Shown: positions 31,101-40,205 of the stretch, piece by piece
Numbering within the stretch: position 1 is the stretch's first letter
How the letters are laid out: every line of letters begins with the position of its first letter
NCBI GenBank assembly: GCA_030068145.1
Contig: JAPJBO010000013.1
Coordinates: forward strand, 248,001-312,000
Length of the DNA stretch: 64,000 nucleotides
Reading direction: 5' to 3'
From: Diplonema papillatum
Lineage: Eukaryota > Euglenozoa > Diplonemea > Diplonemida > Diplonemidae
Position numbers and translations under genes: made by a program
The notes under the pieces: model-generated
The model's database searches: none
The model's input: only the letters and a program-made list of their open reading frames with translations
Told to the model about the DNA's origin: nothing

Positions 31101-32290
31101 ACGGACCGTTCGGCAACGGGCAGCAATGCGACCTCGGGGAAGTGCTAAGGGCCATCACCACAGCACTTCTTGACGAAAACCTCGCACACCAAGCTTGCCA
31201 GCAACATCGCCCTGATGCTTTCAACGGTCTACGACATACAACGACGACGACAACTACTTGTAAAAACTGCAACCACAACAAAACCAACCCCCCCGAAGAC
31301 CACGACATAACCTTTCTACCTCCAATCGACAACTCGATCCAACGGTGCTTGAACAACCACATCAAACCTGGCCCCGCCGCCGACTACAGATGCGAAGTCT
31401 GCAAAATCACCGATACCACCCTCACAACAACAACATTTCACCGCATTAATTCAATGCTGTTGATTCAGCTTCAAAGAGCCCGTAGACACGAAGCGACGAA
31501 CCGTACCGCTATACGCGCCGACCACTCTATCACGCTGCCAGGACAAAACACACCACTCGTTCTCAAAGCCATAGCAGTACACTCCGGCCACAACAACGCA
31601 GGGCACTACGTCATCCACGCCCTCAACGATATCGACGCTAACCAACGATGGACGCGCTTCGACGGACTACAGACGCACTCCACTTCGACACAAAACTACG
31701 CCGACAACGAAGTTTACCTCTGCGTCTACCAGCTCAAAGACTACCCACAGACGGATGTCCCGCCACCCATAGACCACAACCACTATGAACCCCCAAAGCC
31801 TGCCACGTCCAGAACCACAACACAAGAGCCGGACTCGACGCAAAGTATACTTAGAGCCATGCGCGGAGACGAGACATCTACCGACACACCCACACAACGA
31901 CACGACAGCACACCCCCCACACAAACACCCACAACACCAGGCACGTCACAGACCTCCAGTACCACCGCGGAAACAGAGACCAGCAGTGAAGACGACTTAC
32001 GATGTCCCCACTGCCACACACGCACAACAACAACCGGCCTCAAACTGAAGGGAAAACAAGGATTACGGACGCACCTACGTTACTGCAAGAAGAAACCAAC
32101 CAGAACTAAGTCACAAGCAGAAACAACGCTGCGAAGCACCACCCAGAAACGAGAGAGATGTCCCTACTGCCACAGCGACGGACGAACCGTGGGGAAACCA
32201 CTCTTCAAAAGTCTACGACACCATAAGCCCTGGTGCAAAAAGAAGCACTGTAAACAACGCACAGCAACGACGACTCCATCAGACGAATAA
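27947..32290 (+). CDS. ORF2: GIY-YIG endonuclease - reverse transcriptase - USP-like peptidase - zinc fingers
   Basis: 1447 residues. Residues 34-120 are a GIY-YIG nuclease (VIYAL at 35, RYVGQT at 47-52, Arg57/59, and Glu111 in ENFWI). Residues about 450-800 are a Penelope/telomerase-type RT: LPYLYGSLKLHK, motif A DFTTMYTNLPH with Asp607, motif B GIPMGGNASSDL from 698, and motif C RFIDDF with Asp745-746. A hydrophobic Ala-rich segment lies at about 963-981. Residues about 985-1255 match ubiquitin-specific proteases (family C19): Cys box NSCFLQA with Cys995, a zinc ribbon C1105-x2-C1108 and C1149-x2-C1152, INSMLLIQLQR, and His box HSGHNNAGHYV with His1220, then W.RFDG with Asp1239. C2HC fingers start at 1353 (CPHC) and 1405 (CPYC). 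The RT would copy the element RNA at a nick made by GIY-YIG. The peptidase may strip ubiquitin from element or host proteins (inference). Confidence 0.9.
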   Translation: MNTKHDEKTPRRRFSPSIIANWLKDGNIATQTKRVIYALVDERGNPRYVGQTKHTARERLDSHWYARRNGTPVASAMLKRNYPLFTVPLIKIKIDDNASTEDFRRQALPRENFWISHLNTVYNAQRYMRSNTGQHRSRSKKSNQERFRPPSAPSSTVWAWIADGQLLINQTTEGRAYSIRKQLHHLLALNDKDLDKYDFSSMGRPRARRLLNWIASNAPTSNLPKKVITLETHLKDRLSEVTLSKVEKNDGAPARLIITHGSDHIHRLHLNDLLQQPQIREACPNRRTLDRTKTTFRLNPPLFLRVQNVTEVSKSLPDLALGPPDQCACRHYRGDKNIQGHAIGHLFDITQDKGLTECIKRGRKYRCYQDHHALEEGLHTSIDEYVEKYYPSEPNASAFGTALKDELSGRLATLPPSDEETLSRIASQELKRLKQDLVILPVDKTTHDFGFCCKAYYTNTLREQIQTSATYKKQNITKTQLQQQHKQQLEPFKLQAQGGLPYLYGSLKLHKAEPSFRWIAGVATDIVRKDNKTTARKQKPKATTTNAHLELSGLLKAIMRTIKEKDRRNQRQTGIKKVFFTESPDDIALNVKQRQTHLRYKTPTDHDFTTMYTNLPHADLKRRVGSAVDEAYEYEEKHGHNHLTRGAKQQGKKTFSFGKGANNTSRNYTKEELKALLNFVIDNAYIEQDETILRQTEGIPMGGNASSDLANLYCYSVESEYIDGLLADGKVDEAKAHVDTWRFIDDFLQWDCKPPPQSLYRMEYKETTAARDDIVFLGIRIRIERPATPHPPHIRLSVHPKTFGTRFTHHQTTAPKSQASGIFKGSLIRAIRQTNHWQDLRVEIQRNVYAMLERGHHPRVLYPPWQAWLTEEFRTLPRLHSQLKPFLGYSIARFKSGKPRMEEPEYAGRHQPLNFKPAELPVTPDDRDSMTDSHSSTTHEHEERPTTLLSQPQPQFTLKHRVANLAATITLAAAIAAAGARTMSKLTRYTTTNSCFLQAALNLIAATDMAQQVVTYHDCPTHTKGECTAAVHAWVTGKRTQATLLHVFANIDGPFGNGQQCDLGEVLRAITTALLDENLAHQACQQHRPDAFNGLRHTTTTTTTCKNCNHNKTNPPEDHDITFLPPIDNSIQRCLNNHIKPGPAADYRCEVCKITDTTLTTTTFHRINSMLLIQLQRARRHEATNRTAIRADHSITLPGQNTPLVLKAIAVHSGHNNAGHYVIHALNDIDANQRWTRFDGLQTHSTSTQNYADNEVYLCVYQLKDYPQTDVPPPIDHNHYEPPKPATSRTTTQEPDSTQSILRAMRGDETSTDTPTQRHDSTPPTQTPTTPGTSQTSSTTAETETSSEDDLRCPHCHTRTTTTGLKLKGKQGLRTHLRYCKKKPTRTKSQAETTLRSTTQKRERCPYCHSDGRTVGKPLFKSLRHHKPWCKKKHCKQRTATTTPSDE

Positions 32291-32548
32291 CCTCACTAAC
32301 CACGGGTACCCAGTGTGCCCAGAGTGCCTTAACTGTGGCGAGCAACGAACAGTTTTACCCTGCAAATCTACCCAAAAAAAACCTTATCTTACGACGGAAG
32401 CAACCCGCACCACATGAAGCACCGCAAGTGCCGCGAAATCCAAGCACCACACTGCGAGAAAATACATATAAACGCGGACAACAGACCGGTACGGGCTACA
32501 AGGCAACCCCTGCTCAACTTGTAGAACGTGGGGGGCCCAAGACTACAC

Positions 32549-32745
32549 TCCACGAAGGAAAGTACTTGGTGTCGGTCACAAACAGTCCCGGACATGGCTA
32601 GCCATAACCCATAACGAAAGCGTGCACTAAATATACAACCCGTAACCACATAGCCCTTTCTTGCTCTAAGAGAACCCATTCATGAACGGTCACACGGAGA
32701 CCCTAAAACCCCGGAATTTCAAGCGAACTTTAACTCTAAAAAACA
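32549..32745 (+). repeat. Dispersed repeat family R6, copy 2
   Basis: Nearly identical to 12074-12272. It directly follows the Penelope-like element and precedes the exon-copy array. Confidence 0.85.
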
Positions 32746-32754
32746 AGCTACCTG

Positions 32755-34055
32755 TAGAAGGTACCGCCGCGCGGGACCAAGAGGTGTGTGGAGGGGTATA
32801 GGCAGGACGGCACGTGCATGCTGCCTGCATGCTGCCTGCATGCTGCCCCGGTACGCGTGCACTCTAACGTCACCGTACGTGGGGGCGCCGCCGGCCGGAG
32901 AGAGGGATGGCTCGGAGAGAAGGCAGGTGGGCGGCGGCGCCGCCGCCGCCGCACCGCTGGTCGCGGCGCCTGGGGGCGGTGCGATACCAGCGCCGCGCGC
33001 GCCCGTCGTCGTCGCGAGCCTCGGCGGCCTGAAGACCCGGCCCCTAAATTGAGCCCGGCACCAGCCGGTGCGCGCCGGCGCTACTGCGCCCGCGGAGCGC
33101 CGTCGAGGCGGGGCCGGGCTTTGGTCCCGTCCTGTGCGTCCTCGTCCCTGATTCTAAAATTTCCAGGGGATTCGTTTCCGTTGCAGATTTAGACCGACGG
33201 TCCAAATCTGCAAAGCTGACTTGGCCGGGGAAAAAAAAAAAAAATGTTCAAAAAACGGTGTTCAAAGTAAATATAGGCGGGGCGTGTGGTGGTTTAGCAG
33301 TGTGCTGAAGGTGCTGGAAGGCTGCTGAGCCTCCGCTGCTGAGACCCAGCCGCTGCCGTTCAATTGGGTTCAGCTTCGGGTCGGCAGCCACTGTGCTTCA
33401 TTGCCGGGCCAAGGTCCTGTTTGACAGTTGAGTATCCCACACGAGCTAAGAGTTGCCCACACATGAGAAAGGGGGGGCGGAGTTATTGTTGCCCAAATTT
33501 TCCGTCGCGCCTTCGGCGCGATGTTGCTAAAAATAACGCTAAAAATGTTGTTGTAAGCACGGCGGTGCACACCAAAACCGTGGACCTATTATCATAGGAA
33601 AATAGGTCCCCAGGTCACCCCCCTTCAGCTGCCTGACGAGACTGTCTGTTTACGATTTTGACTGTTTTTGGAGCGCGTCCCCATATGGCACCCCCCCACA
33701 GGGAACCCAGAAGCATTCGGAAAACGCCGAAAAGCTTGATCCAGGCTGGTGTACGTTGAAAAAACGCCCGCAAAATGTGTCGCCAAACTGACGGGGTGAC
33801 CATAATTGACCCATATGAAGACCCCTCTTTTGCCGAACGAAGTTGTGGAGATGTCTAAATCGGCGAAAACGGCACCGAAACACCGCCCAAAACCACCCCA
33901 TAGAAACGGTTTAAATCTGCAAATCCCGGAAGCCTTCAAACTAATACCCTGAAAATATCATTCCAAAAAAAAACCGTAAAGAAAGATAGGGGTGTGCCCA
34001 GAATAGCGAGGTAGCTCGCGAGAGAGCTCAAGCTGAGAGTTTCAATTTCAAGCCT
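32755..34055 (+). pseudogene. Broken copy 1 of the first exon of the 35.7-kb gene, with flanks
   Basis: Begins with an R7-like edge, a TGCATGCTGCC triplet repeat (32815-32850) and CCCCGGTACGCGTG. From about 32870 to 33165 it repeats the exon (GGCGCCGCCGGCCGGAGAG, then GCGCCCGCGGAGCGCCGTCG), with a large internal part missing. The last 0.9 kb starts with an inverted repeat at 33183-33211 and then AT-richer DNA ending in CCCAGAATAGCG.GGTAG, shared with the next unit. No intact frame. Confidence 0.75.
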
Positions 34056-35070
34056 AGACTCGGACAAGCTACCGGTAGAAAGGTACCGTGCGGGACATCA
34101 AGGCAGGACGGCACACTGTCATTTGGTTAACAAAAACGAGCTACCGGTAGAAAGGTACCGTGCGGGACATCAAGGCAGGACGACACGCTGTCATAACAAA
34201 AACGAGCTACCGGTAGAAAGCCGTGCGGGTCCCAAGGGAGGTGGATGGGCGGGGTATAGGCGGCACGTGTATGCTGCCTGCATGCTGCCTGCATGCTGCC
34301 TGCATGCTGCCCCGGTACGCGTGTACTCTAACGTCACCGTACGTAAGCCGGTTCATCCCTATCTCCTGGAACTGCATCGAATTGCCTGCCGCTGTTCATT
34401 GTAGCGAATCGAGGTCCACCACAGTCTATCAGGTCTATCCCTATCCCCTGGAGCTGCATAGAATTGCCTGGAGCTGCATTCTTCTGTCTATCACAGTCTA
34501 TCAGGAGGGGATGGACCGGCTTACGTACGTGGGGGCCGCCGGCCGGAGAGAGGGATGGCTCAGAGAGCTTCTGTGGGGCACCAGCCGGTACGCGCCGGCG
34601 CCGCTGCGCCCGCGGAGCGCCGTCGAGGCGGGGCCGCCCGTCGAGTGGGCTCTGGTCCTGTCCTGCGCGTCCTCGTCCCTGATTCTAAAATCAGGGAATA
34701 GCTTCTATATCCACATTTGGACTGTCAGTCCAAATGTGGAAAGGCCGGCGGGGAAAAAGGAGAAAAAATGGCGCTAAACAACTACCCAGGCCCCGGTAGA
34801 GGTGGCCAGTGTGGGATCCGAGGGCCTCTCAGGTCCCAGCATTGTCGTGAAGATACGTCGCGTCGCGCTGTGTTGAGCCCGTTCCTGAGTGAGGACGCAA
34901 AAAGCCGTTGTCGGTCCAAATTTGGAAAATGGGCCGGAGACCAAGCTAATGCCCTGTCTAAAATCCCATTCAAAAAAACGGTGAGAAATGTTGGATAGGG
35001 ATGTACCCAGAATAGCGGGGTAGTAGCTCGCGGGAGAGCTCAATCTGAGAATATCAATTTCAAACCTCTA
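34056..35070 (+). pseudogene. Broken copy 2 of the same exon, with flanks
   Basis: Same order as copy 1: R7-like repeats, the TGCATGCTGCC repeat (34270-34310), an R3 insert (34350-34520), GGCCGCCGGCCGGAGAGAGG, and an exon piece at 34580-34690 (TACGCGCCGGCGCCGCTGCG, CGTCGAGTGGGC). This is followed by a near-perfect 29-bp palindrome at 34711-34739 and the shared tail CCCAGAATAGCGGGGTAG. Shorter than copy 1 because most of the 33.2-33.95 kb stretch is absent. Confidence 0.75.
34711..34739. repeat. 29-bp palindrome
   Basis: Fourteen bases (CCACATTTGGACTG) are followed by one base and their near-complete complement. The equivalent place in copy 1 (33183-33211) holds a weaker version, so the hairpin is a conserved part of the unit. 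Confidence 0.8.
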
Positions 35071-35680
35071 GACTCGGACAAGCTACCGGTAGAAAGGGTA
35101 CCGTGCGGGACATCAAGGCAGGACGGCACACAATCAGTTGGTTAGCAAAAAACGATACTGAAATGTCCTGGATAGGGGGACCCTATGGCTTTCCCGAGAA
35201 TAGCGGGGTAGCTTGCGAGAGGACTCAGTTTGAGAGTTTTAAATCCAAACCTCTGAAATTCCGGACAAGCTGCCGTAGAAGGTACCGTGCGGACATCAAG
35301 ACAGGATGTGTCAGTTGGTTAACAAAAAAACAGGCTAACGGTAGGAAGGTACTGCCGTGCGGGTCACAAGGGAAGTGGGTGGGGGGGGTGAAGGCAGGAC
35401 GGCACACAATCATTTGGTTGGCAAGAAACGATACCGAAATGTCCTGGATAGGGGAACCCTATGGCCTTCCCGAGAATAGCGGGGTAGCTTGCGAGAGGAC
35501 TCAGTTTGAGAGTTTTAAATCCAAACCTCTGAAATTCCGGACAAGCTACCGATAGAAGGTACCGTGCGGATCATCAAGACAGGACGTGTCAGTTGGTTAA
35601 CAAAAAAACAGGCTACCGGTAGGAAGGTACCGCCGTGCGGGTCACAAGGGAAGTGGGTGGGGGGGGGTAAAGGCAGGACG
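35071..35680 (+). repeat. Tandem duplication, unit about 279 bp, of R7-type sequence
   Basis: ATGTCCTGGATAGGGG, CCCGAGAATAGCGGGGTAGC, GAGAGGACTCAGTTTGAGAG and AAATTCCGGACAAGCT recur at 279-bp spacing (35164 and 35441). The edges are R7 elements. Confidence 0.85.
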
Positions 35681-35684
35681 GCAC

Positions 35685-36506
35685 GTGCATGCTGCCTGCA
35701 TGCTGCCCCGGTACGCGTGTACTCTAACGTCACCGTACGTGGGGGCGCCGCCGGCCGGAGAGAGGGATGGCTCGGAGAGAAGGCAGGCGGGCGGCGGCGC
35801 CGCCGCCGCACCGCTGGTCGCGGCGCCTGGGGGCGGCGTGATACCAGCGCCGCGCGTGCCCGTCGTCGTCGCGAGCTTCGGCGGCCCGCAGACCCGGCCC
35901 CGAAACTACGCCAGGTCCCCCCCGGCGGCAGCGCGTATCCACGCGACCGGCTTGCACACACCCCCCAACCGCTTCCACGGCGTACCAACCCGGGCTTCAG
36001 CCTACCCGTGCCTGCCGCTTAATCGCCGGTACGCGGCTGCCCCGTGTGCAGACCGCCGCCCCGGTGTGCCGCCGGCGGGATCCCCGTTGCCGGTGGAGCC
36101 GTGCGCCCCGTTGCTGGCCGACCGGCCTTCAACCCGGTACCAGCCGTACGCGCCGACGCCGCTGCGCCCGCGGAGTGTCGTCGATGCGGGAACGCCCGTC
36201 GAGCGGGCCTTGGTCCTGTCCGTGGCGTTTGCCTCTCCCTTGGCCCTGCACCACCTCCTCCTCGTCGGCCGGTCGCTGAGAGCGCGGCTGCGGGGAGCGC
36301 TCGGCGTGTCCGCGCTGCGGGCGCTGCTCGACGCGCTCCAAGCGGAGTACGGGTGCTCGCCGTTCTTCATCTGCGGCGCGCCGGACGACCCGACGCGCAA
36401 GCTCTGCACGCTTACCGGTGCGTGGGATCCCGACCGCCGACCGTACACCGACCCGCCTCCTTCGACGCTTCTCTTGCCTTTTTCCGGAGAGGCCATGTCA
36501 ACGGTG
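35685..36506 (+). CDS. First recognised exon of an unidentified gene (gene B)
   Basis: Open frame of about 274 codons with high GC and host-like codon bias. The N-terminal 90 residues are Ala/Gly/Pro/Arg-rich. From about residue 145 it looks globular and helical: ERALVLSVAFASPLALHHLL, LRGALGVSALRALLDALQAE, YGCSPFFICGAPDDPTRKLC, then a Pro-rich tail. A donor GTGTGA follows ACG at 36506 in phase 0, which joins in phase to the exon at 36931. The 5' limit is unclear because the region upstream is the exon-copy array; the real start may be nearer 35740. Two broken copies lie at 32.9-33.2 and 34.6-34.7 kb. Function not recognised. Confidence 0.5.
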
Positions 36507-36930
36507 TGATCACTGCTCCCTCAGTTTGAGGTTCGAATGCTTCGAACCTGTACCGACAGTCTGCATTTCCCGTGAACAAAAGACAGGGGATAAGGGTAGA
36601 CCCGCTTAGAGGGACGGGTCGAAATAATAACACCGTGTTGCTATTCGATTTTGAATACTAAGAAATATTTCAGTACGCATGTGTGTCGACAGTAGCAGGA
36701 TCCGATACTGGTAGCGTTTTTTGAATGCTGGACGCGTGTCAAACATCTGTCATTCAAATACGGACAGCAGAAAAAGCAGGAAGGCGGAGGGAGTTGTACA
36801 TTCTCAGATCAGATCCGAGTGTGGGCCTCCTGAACCTTACCGTGCTCTTGGGGCCTCATGTAGAGAGTTTGCAGACAATGTCTCAAGTCAAAAGGCAAGC
36901 TGCTGTTTGAACCACCAACAATCCAAACAG
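36507..36930. other. Probable intron of gene B
   Basis: AT-richer sequence with a GGTTCGAATGCTTCGAACC palindrome at 36528-36548. Ends in CCAAACAG. Confidence 0.4.
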
Positions 36931-37095
36931 CTCTGGAACAGCGTCTTGCCGAGGGCGACGGCGGTCCCTCCGTACAGCTGGGGCACCATCAACAACGCCG
37001 ACGAGGCGCGCCTCTTTCTCTCGCGAGCGATGATGTTTCACAAGGATGACATGGACGACGACCTGTCGCCGATCCAACGCACAGAGGCAAGGCAG
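36931..37095 (+). CDS. Gene B, second recognised exon
   Basis: 55 codons in phase 0 between acceptor CCAAACAG and donor GTACGA. Reads LWNSVLPRATAVPPYSWGTI, then NNADEARLFLSRAMMFHK and DDMDDDLSPIQRTEARQ. Sharp GC and codon shift at both ends. In-phase joining to 36506 upstream and 41867 downstream is inferred from phase and composition. No family recognised. Confidence 0.5.
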
Positions 37096-37865
37096 GTACG
37101 ACGCAATCCTTTTGTGGCCGGGAAACTGTAGTTGGTGTTAGAACCGGAGTTGACTGTGGATCTGGGGGTTGGCGGTGAGGCAATCTTCACTCTTGGGGGA
37201 ATTCGAAACCTCAGTTGTTCAGTGCGCGCGGCCCGTGCGCAACGAATTGAGTTAGGCTGCCTTGGCCTTCTCCCACAGGGGGTCCTTCAACGCTGACATC
37301 GGGAGCGAAGCTGAGCTACCACGGAAGGAATCACACGTAACACGTGAACGTATTGCCAGACGCATGATGAAAAGCTGTCATTTGTTGTGTTTTGAAAGAT
37401 GTGCGCCCGAGGGGTGCTGTGCTCGAAACCGTCAGGGCAAACAAACCGGGCACACTTGACATTTCTAGCTAACAATCTTGCGGGTTGTCCTTCAATGTAT
37501 TGTGCATCGTAGGCAGCGGGTTTGGTGGTCGATCAGAATTCCTTACCTGAAAATGACACGGAGAAGTGCCTGCCTTTTTCTACACGGGCATCCCGAGATG
37601 CACATGCATTCGACAGAGAGCCCCCGGGCTATATTTGAAGGGATTTCAATACGGAGGCCCCGCCAACAAATACATCACCTCCACAGCTCTGGGGGCTGCT
37701 TGGCACTATAGTCTCGTCGCTGACATCGTCGTATAAATTTCACGCACTGTACATTGAGGCACGTTGGCGGGAGCTATTGACGCAGGTGCACCTTCTAATG
37801 TTCGAACAAGTCACCAGTCCGGCATCAGCAGACGCCCGCTAGCCGCTGTGCCGGATGACGCGTGA
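37096..37865. other. Probable intron of gene B; nothing recognised
   Basis: Only short random ORFs. Confidence 0.35.
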
Positions 37866-37869
37866 CGTA

Positions 37870-38290
37870 CTATTCGTGTCGAATTTTCATCAGTGCGCGT
37901 GGACTAGCCACGACGACTGGAAATACGGTTTCGCTGGCGTTGTGTGAGTTATCATCAGCCGCGACGACGACGGAAAGCAACTGACTTGTGATCATTGCAA
38001 CAGAATCAGTACGCGTGAACTAGCCACGACGACTGCAAATACGCTTTCGCTGGCGTTGTCATCAGCCGCGACGACGATGGAAAGCAACTAGATTCTCGTG
38101 CCGATTTCGTGGCCTAGCCCACGACAACGACTGGAAGCACGCTGCGCTGGCGTTGTGCGAGCTATCATTAGTAGACGTACCAGCCGCGACGAAACACCTG
38201 ACGTGTGATCAGTGCAACTACCGTGCCGAATTGCATCAGTAAACGCGGACTAGCCGCGACAACGACGGGAAGCACCTGTCATGTGATGAA
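37870..38290 (+). repeat. Degenerate tandem repeat, unit about 100-130 bp
   Basis: Four diverged units share GACTAGCC.CGACGACTGGAA, GCTGGCGTTGT, ATCATCAGCCGCGACGACGA and TGTGATCA.TGCAAC. Confidence 0.75.
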
Positions 38291-38584
38291 CGCAAACAGA
38301 CAACATCCTTTCGAATGTGACGTGAACTGCACAATTGCAATTGTGCCAATTCGTTTCCCCCGTCTCGACGTTACGAACCAGCATCTGGGAACGTGTGGCC
38401 GCTACTAGTGACAGAAAGCGCGCTTCGACGCAGCTTAGATGCGATCGAAATTTTCCGCTCTCGACAGTGGTTACGGATTCACCTGGGCCGGGTGGTTTCA
38501 CAATCATCCTCGTCGAGGTGTACCTGCATGTAACCGGATGCGCACAGGTGCTCGCCTCGTATTGCTATGCGATACGACACCCCC

Positions 38585-38640
38585 CCCCGCATGCATGAGA
38601 GGCAGTGCTCTGCCTAAACATTAAACTAAGATTTCCCCCC
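38585..38640 (+). repeat. Dispersed repeat family R8
   Basis: ATGCATGAGAGGCAGTGCTC, then TGCCTAAACAT.AAACTAAGATTT followed by a C run. Copies at 44035-44090 and 54652-54705; partial at 57781-57810 and 63325-63365. Always followed by a short C run, as if at an element end. Confidence 0.8.
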
Positions 38641-38863
38641 CGCGTCGTCTCGGTCCCAAATGCAAAATGGACGACCGCCGGGCATTTCGCCCCTTCCTTC
38701 GTGGCGCAAGTACGTTCGCGCGTTTCCTCGCTTGGAACTAAACCACCTTAGAAACGGGGGAAAGAAGAAGCAAAAGCAAAAATGACTGTTGTTGTGCCGT
38801 CGATAGAAATATTCAACCAAAGCATTGTTCGGTGCTTCTTTGCTCCGTTTTGCTCCGTACATC

Positions 38864-38864
<1 letters not shown>

Positions 38865-38897
<33 letters not shown>
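38865..38897. repeat. (CT)n microsatellite
   Basis: About 16 CT units. Confidence 0.95.
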
Positions 38898-38898
<1 letters not shown>

Positions 38899-39072
38899 CT
38901 TCGTTGTTTTCTTGTTGCGCGGGGCTAGCATATAAGTCGAACTTTGAGTGCGTGAGTCCCTCCGAAGAAAGGTCCACCACACTGCGCGGGGCTAGCAGCA
39001 GGGCGCCGAGGTGAACGGAGCCCAGAGACAAGACACCAATATGTACGCCCAGCACGGGATCGTCGAAGACAC

Positions 39073-39265
39073 ACAGAAGGACTGTACTTGGTGTCTGTCA
39101 CAAACAGTCCCAGACATGGCTAGCCATTCCTAATAATGAACGCTCGAATGAAAGGGTCCACCAAAGAAACAATAGCCCGTACTTGCTACAGAGCCCATTT
39201 ACAGAGGTCAGTCGGAGACGCTAAAACCGCGGAAACTCAAGCAAACTTTCACTAAAGAAAGGTTG
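39073..39265 (+). repeat. Dispersed repeat family R6, diverged copy
   Basis: ACTTGGTGTCTGTCACAAAC to AACTTTCACTAAAGAAAG; about 80 percent similar by eye to 12074-12272. Confidence 0.75.
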
Positions 39266-39299
39266 AAATGACAACAGACCGCCGTTTCATCGTCAACAG

Positions 39300-39600
39300 A
39301 AAACCCCCGGATCCTCAAGCGAACGTTCACTCTAAAAACGACAGCGGCGGGACAAAGACGGAGTGGGTCAGAGAAGGGAGGAGAACTTGCTCGGCATCAA
39401 CAGCAACCACGCGCGACGTGATCCTCGTCCGCCACGGGCAGTACGTATGTAGCTCACGCCGAAGGGACACGTCCAAGCAGAAGCCGCCGCAAAGCGTCCC
39501 CGACTTTACCAACGGGCACCGGCCAAGCAATTGCAAGAGGAAAGACAACAGAGCGAGCTTTCACACTGACGGGATCGTCGGAAACGCGAAAAAAGACAGC
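39300..39600 (+). pseudogene. Broken copy 1 of the PGAM5-like gene (RHG-motif part)
   Basis: Repeats the lead CGACAGCGGCGGGACAAA, a short piece of the coding region around GACGTGATCCTCGTCCGCCA, and the CCAAGCAGAAGCCGCCGCAAA block. It then runs into the ACCAACGGGCACCGGCCAAG tail also seen in copy 2. Most of the N-terminal coding part is missing. Confidence 0.8.
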
Positions 39601-40127
39601 GGACTGCCGTTTCGTCATCACGCAAAAACGACAGCGGCGGGACAAAAGACAGAAAGGGGTGGGTCAAGGGGGGGAACGCATAAACACGCGCCAAAGAATC
39701 ACTATGACCAACGCACGCATGTACACGCTTGCTAGAGGCGCGGCCGCGGCTGTCGGTCTCTTCGGCGGGCTTTGCTTGCGGAAGGGAGCCGCCGACGCGA
39801 AGACCGTCGGCGGGCTGGGCGACGGGCTTGGAGGCTCGTGGGGGGTGGCGCTGGACCTCGACTGGACAAGGAGTTCTGGAAGGAGGAGAACCTGCTCGGC
39901 ACCAACAGCAGGGCGTCGCCGGGGCGGGCCGCGCGCGACGTGATCCTCGTCCGCCACGGGCAGTACTACATGGAGACCGGCCAGCTCCCGCCGAAGGGAC
40001 ACGTCCAAGCAGAAGCCGCCGCAAAGCGTGTTCGACTTTACCAACGGGCACCGGCCAAGCAACTGCAAGAGAAAAAACAACAGACCAACAAAAGTTTCCA
40101 GCGGACTGCCGTTTCGTCATCACGCTG
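39601..40127 (+). pseudogene. Broken copy 2 of the PGAM5-like gene (N-terminal half)
   Basis: Repeats the 5' flank and the first about 110 codons of the intact gene at very high identity (start codon at 39703), including the membrane segment and RHG motif. One base is missing relative to the intact gene near 39864 (GACTGGACAAGG against GACTGGGACAAGG), which shifts the frame. It ends after the AAAGCGTGTTCGA block and switches to non-gene tail. Confidence 0.9.
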
Positions 40128-40205
40128 AAAACGACAGCGGCGGGACAAAAGACGGAAAGGGTGGGTCAAGGGGGGGAACGCATAAACACGCGCCAAAGAA
40201 TCACT

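Larger units (their letters stand above)
24411..32530 (+). mobile_element. Penelope-like retroelement with N-terminal GIY-YIG and a USP-like domain
   Basis: About 8.1 kb, bounded on the left by repeat R7 and on the right by repeat R6. It holds a tandem-repeat ORF1 (24646-28146) and a 1447-codon ORF2 (27947-32290). ORF2 has the permuted order GIY-YIG before RT described for the Naiad/Chlamys group of Penelope-like elements, which is known from green algae and protists. ORF2 has no interruption, so the copy looks young. The phrase GGCAACCCCTGCT occurs near both ends (24443 and 32504), but I cannot show true terminal repeats. A hammerhead ribozyme, common in other Penelope-like elements, was searched for by eye and not found. 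The exact ends are uncertain by about 100 bp. Confidence 0.85.

Noticed and set aside
30529-31365. 278-codon minus-strand open frame
   Set aside because: Antisense shadow of the USP-like part of ORF2, created by its codon composition. The sense strand has clear domain motifs.
32395-32440. Hammerhead ribozyme core in the Penelope-like 3' UTR
   Set aside because: ATGAAG...CGCGAAAT does not match the required CTGANGA...GAAA core.
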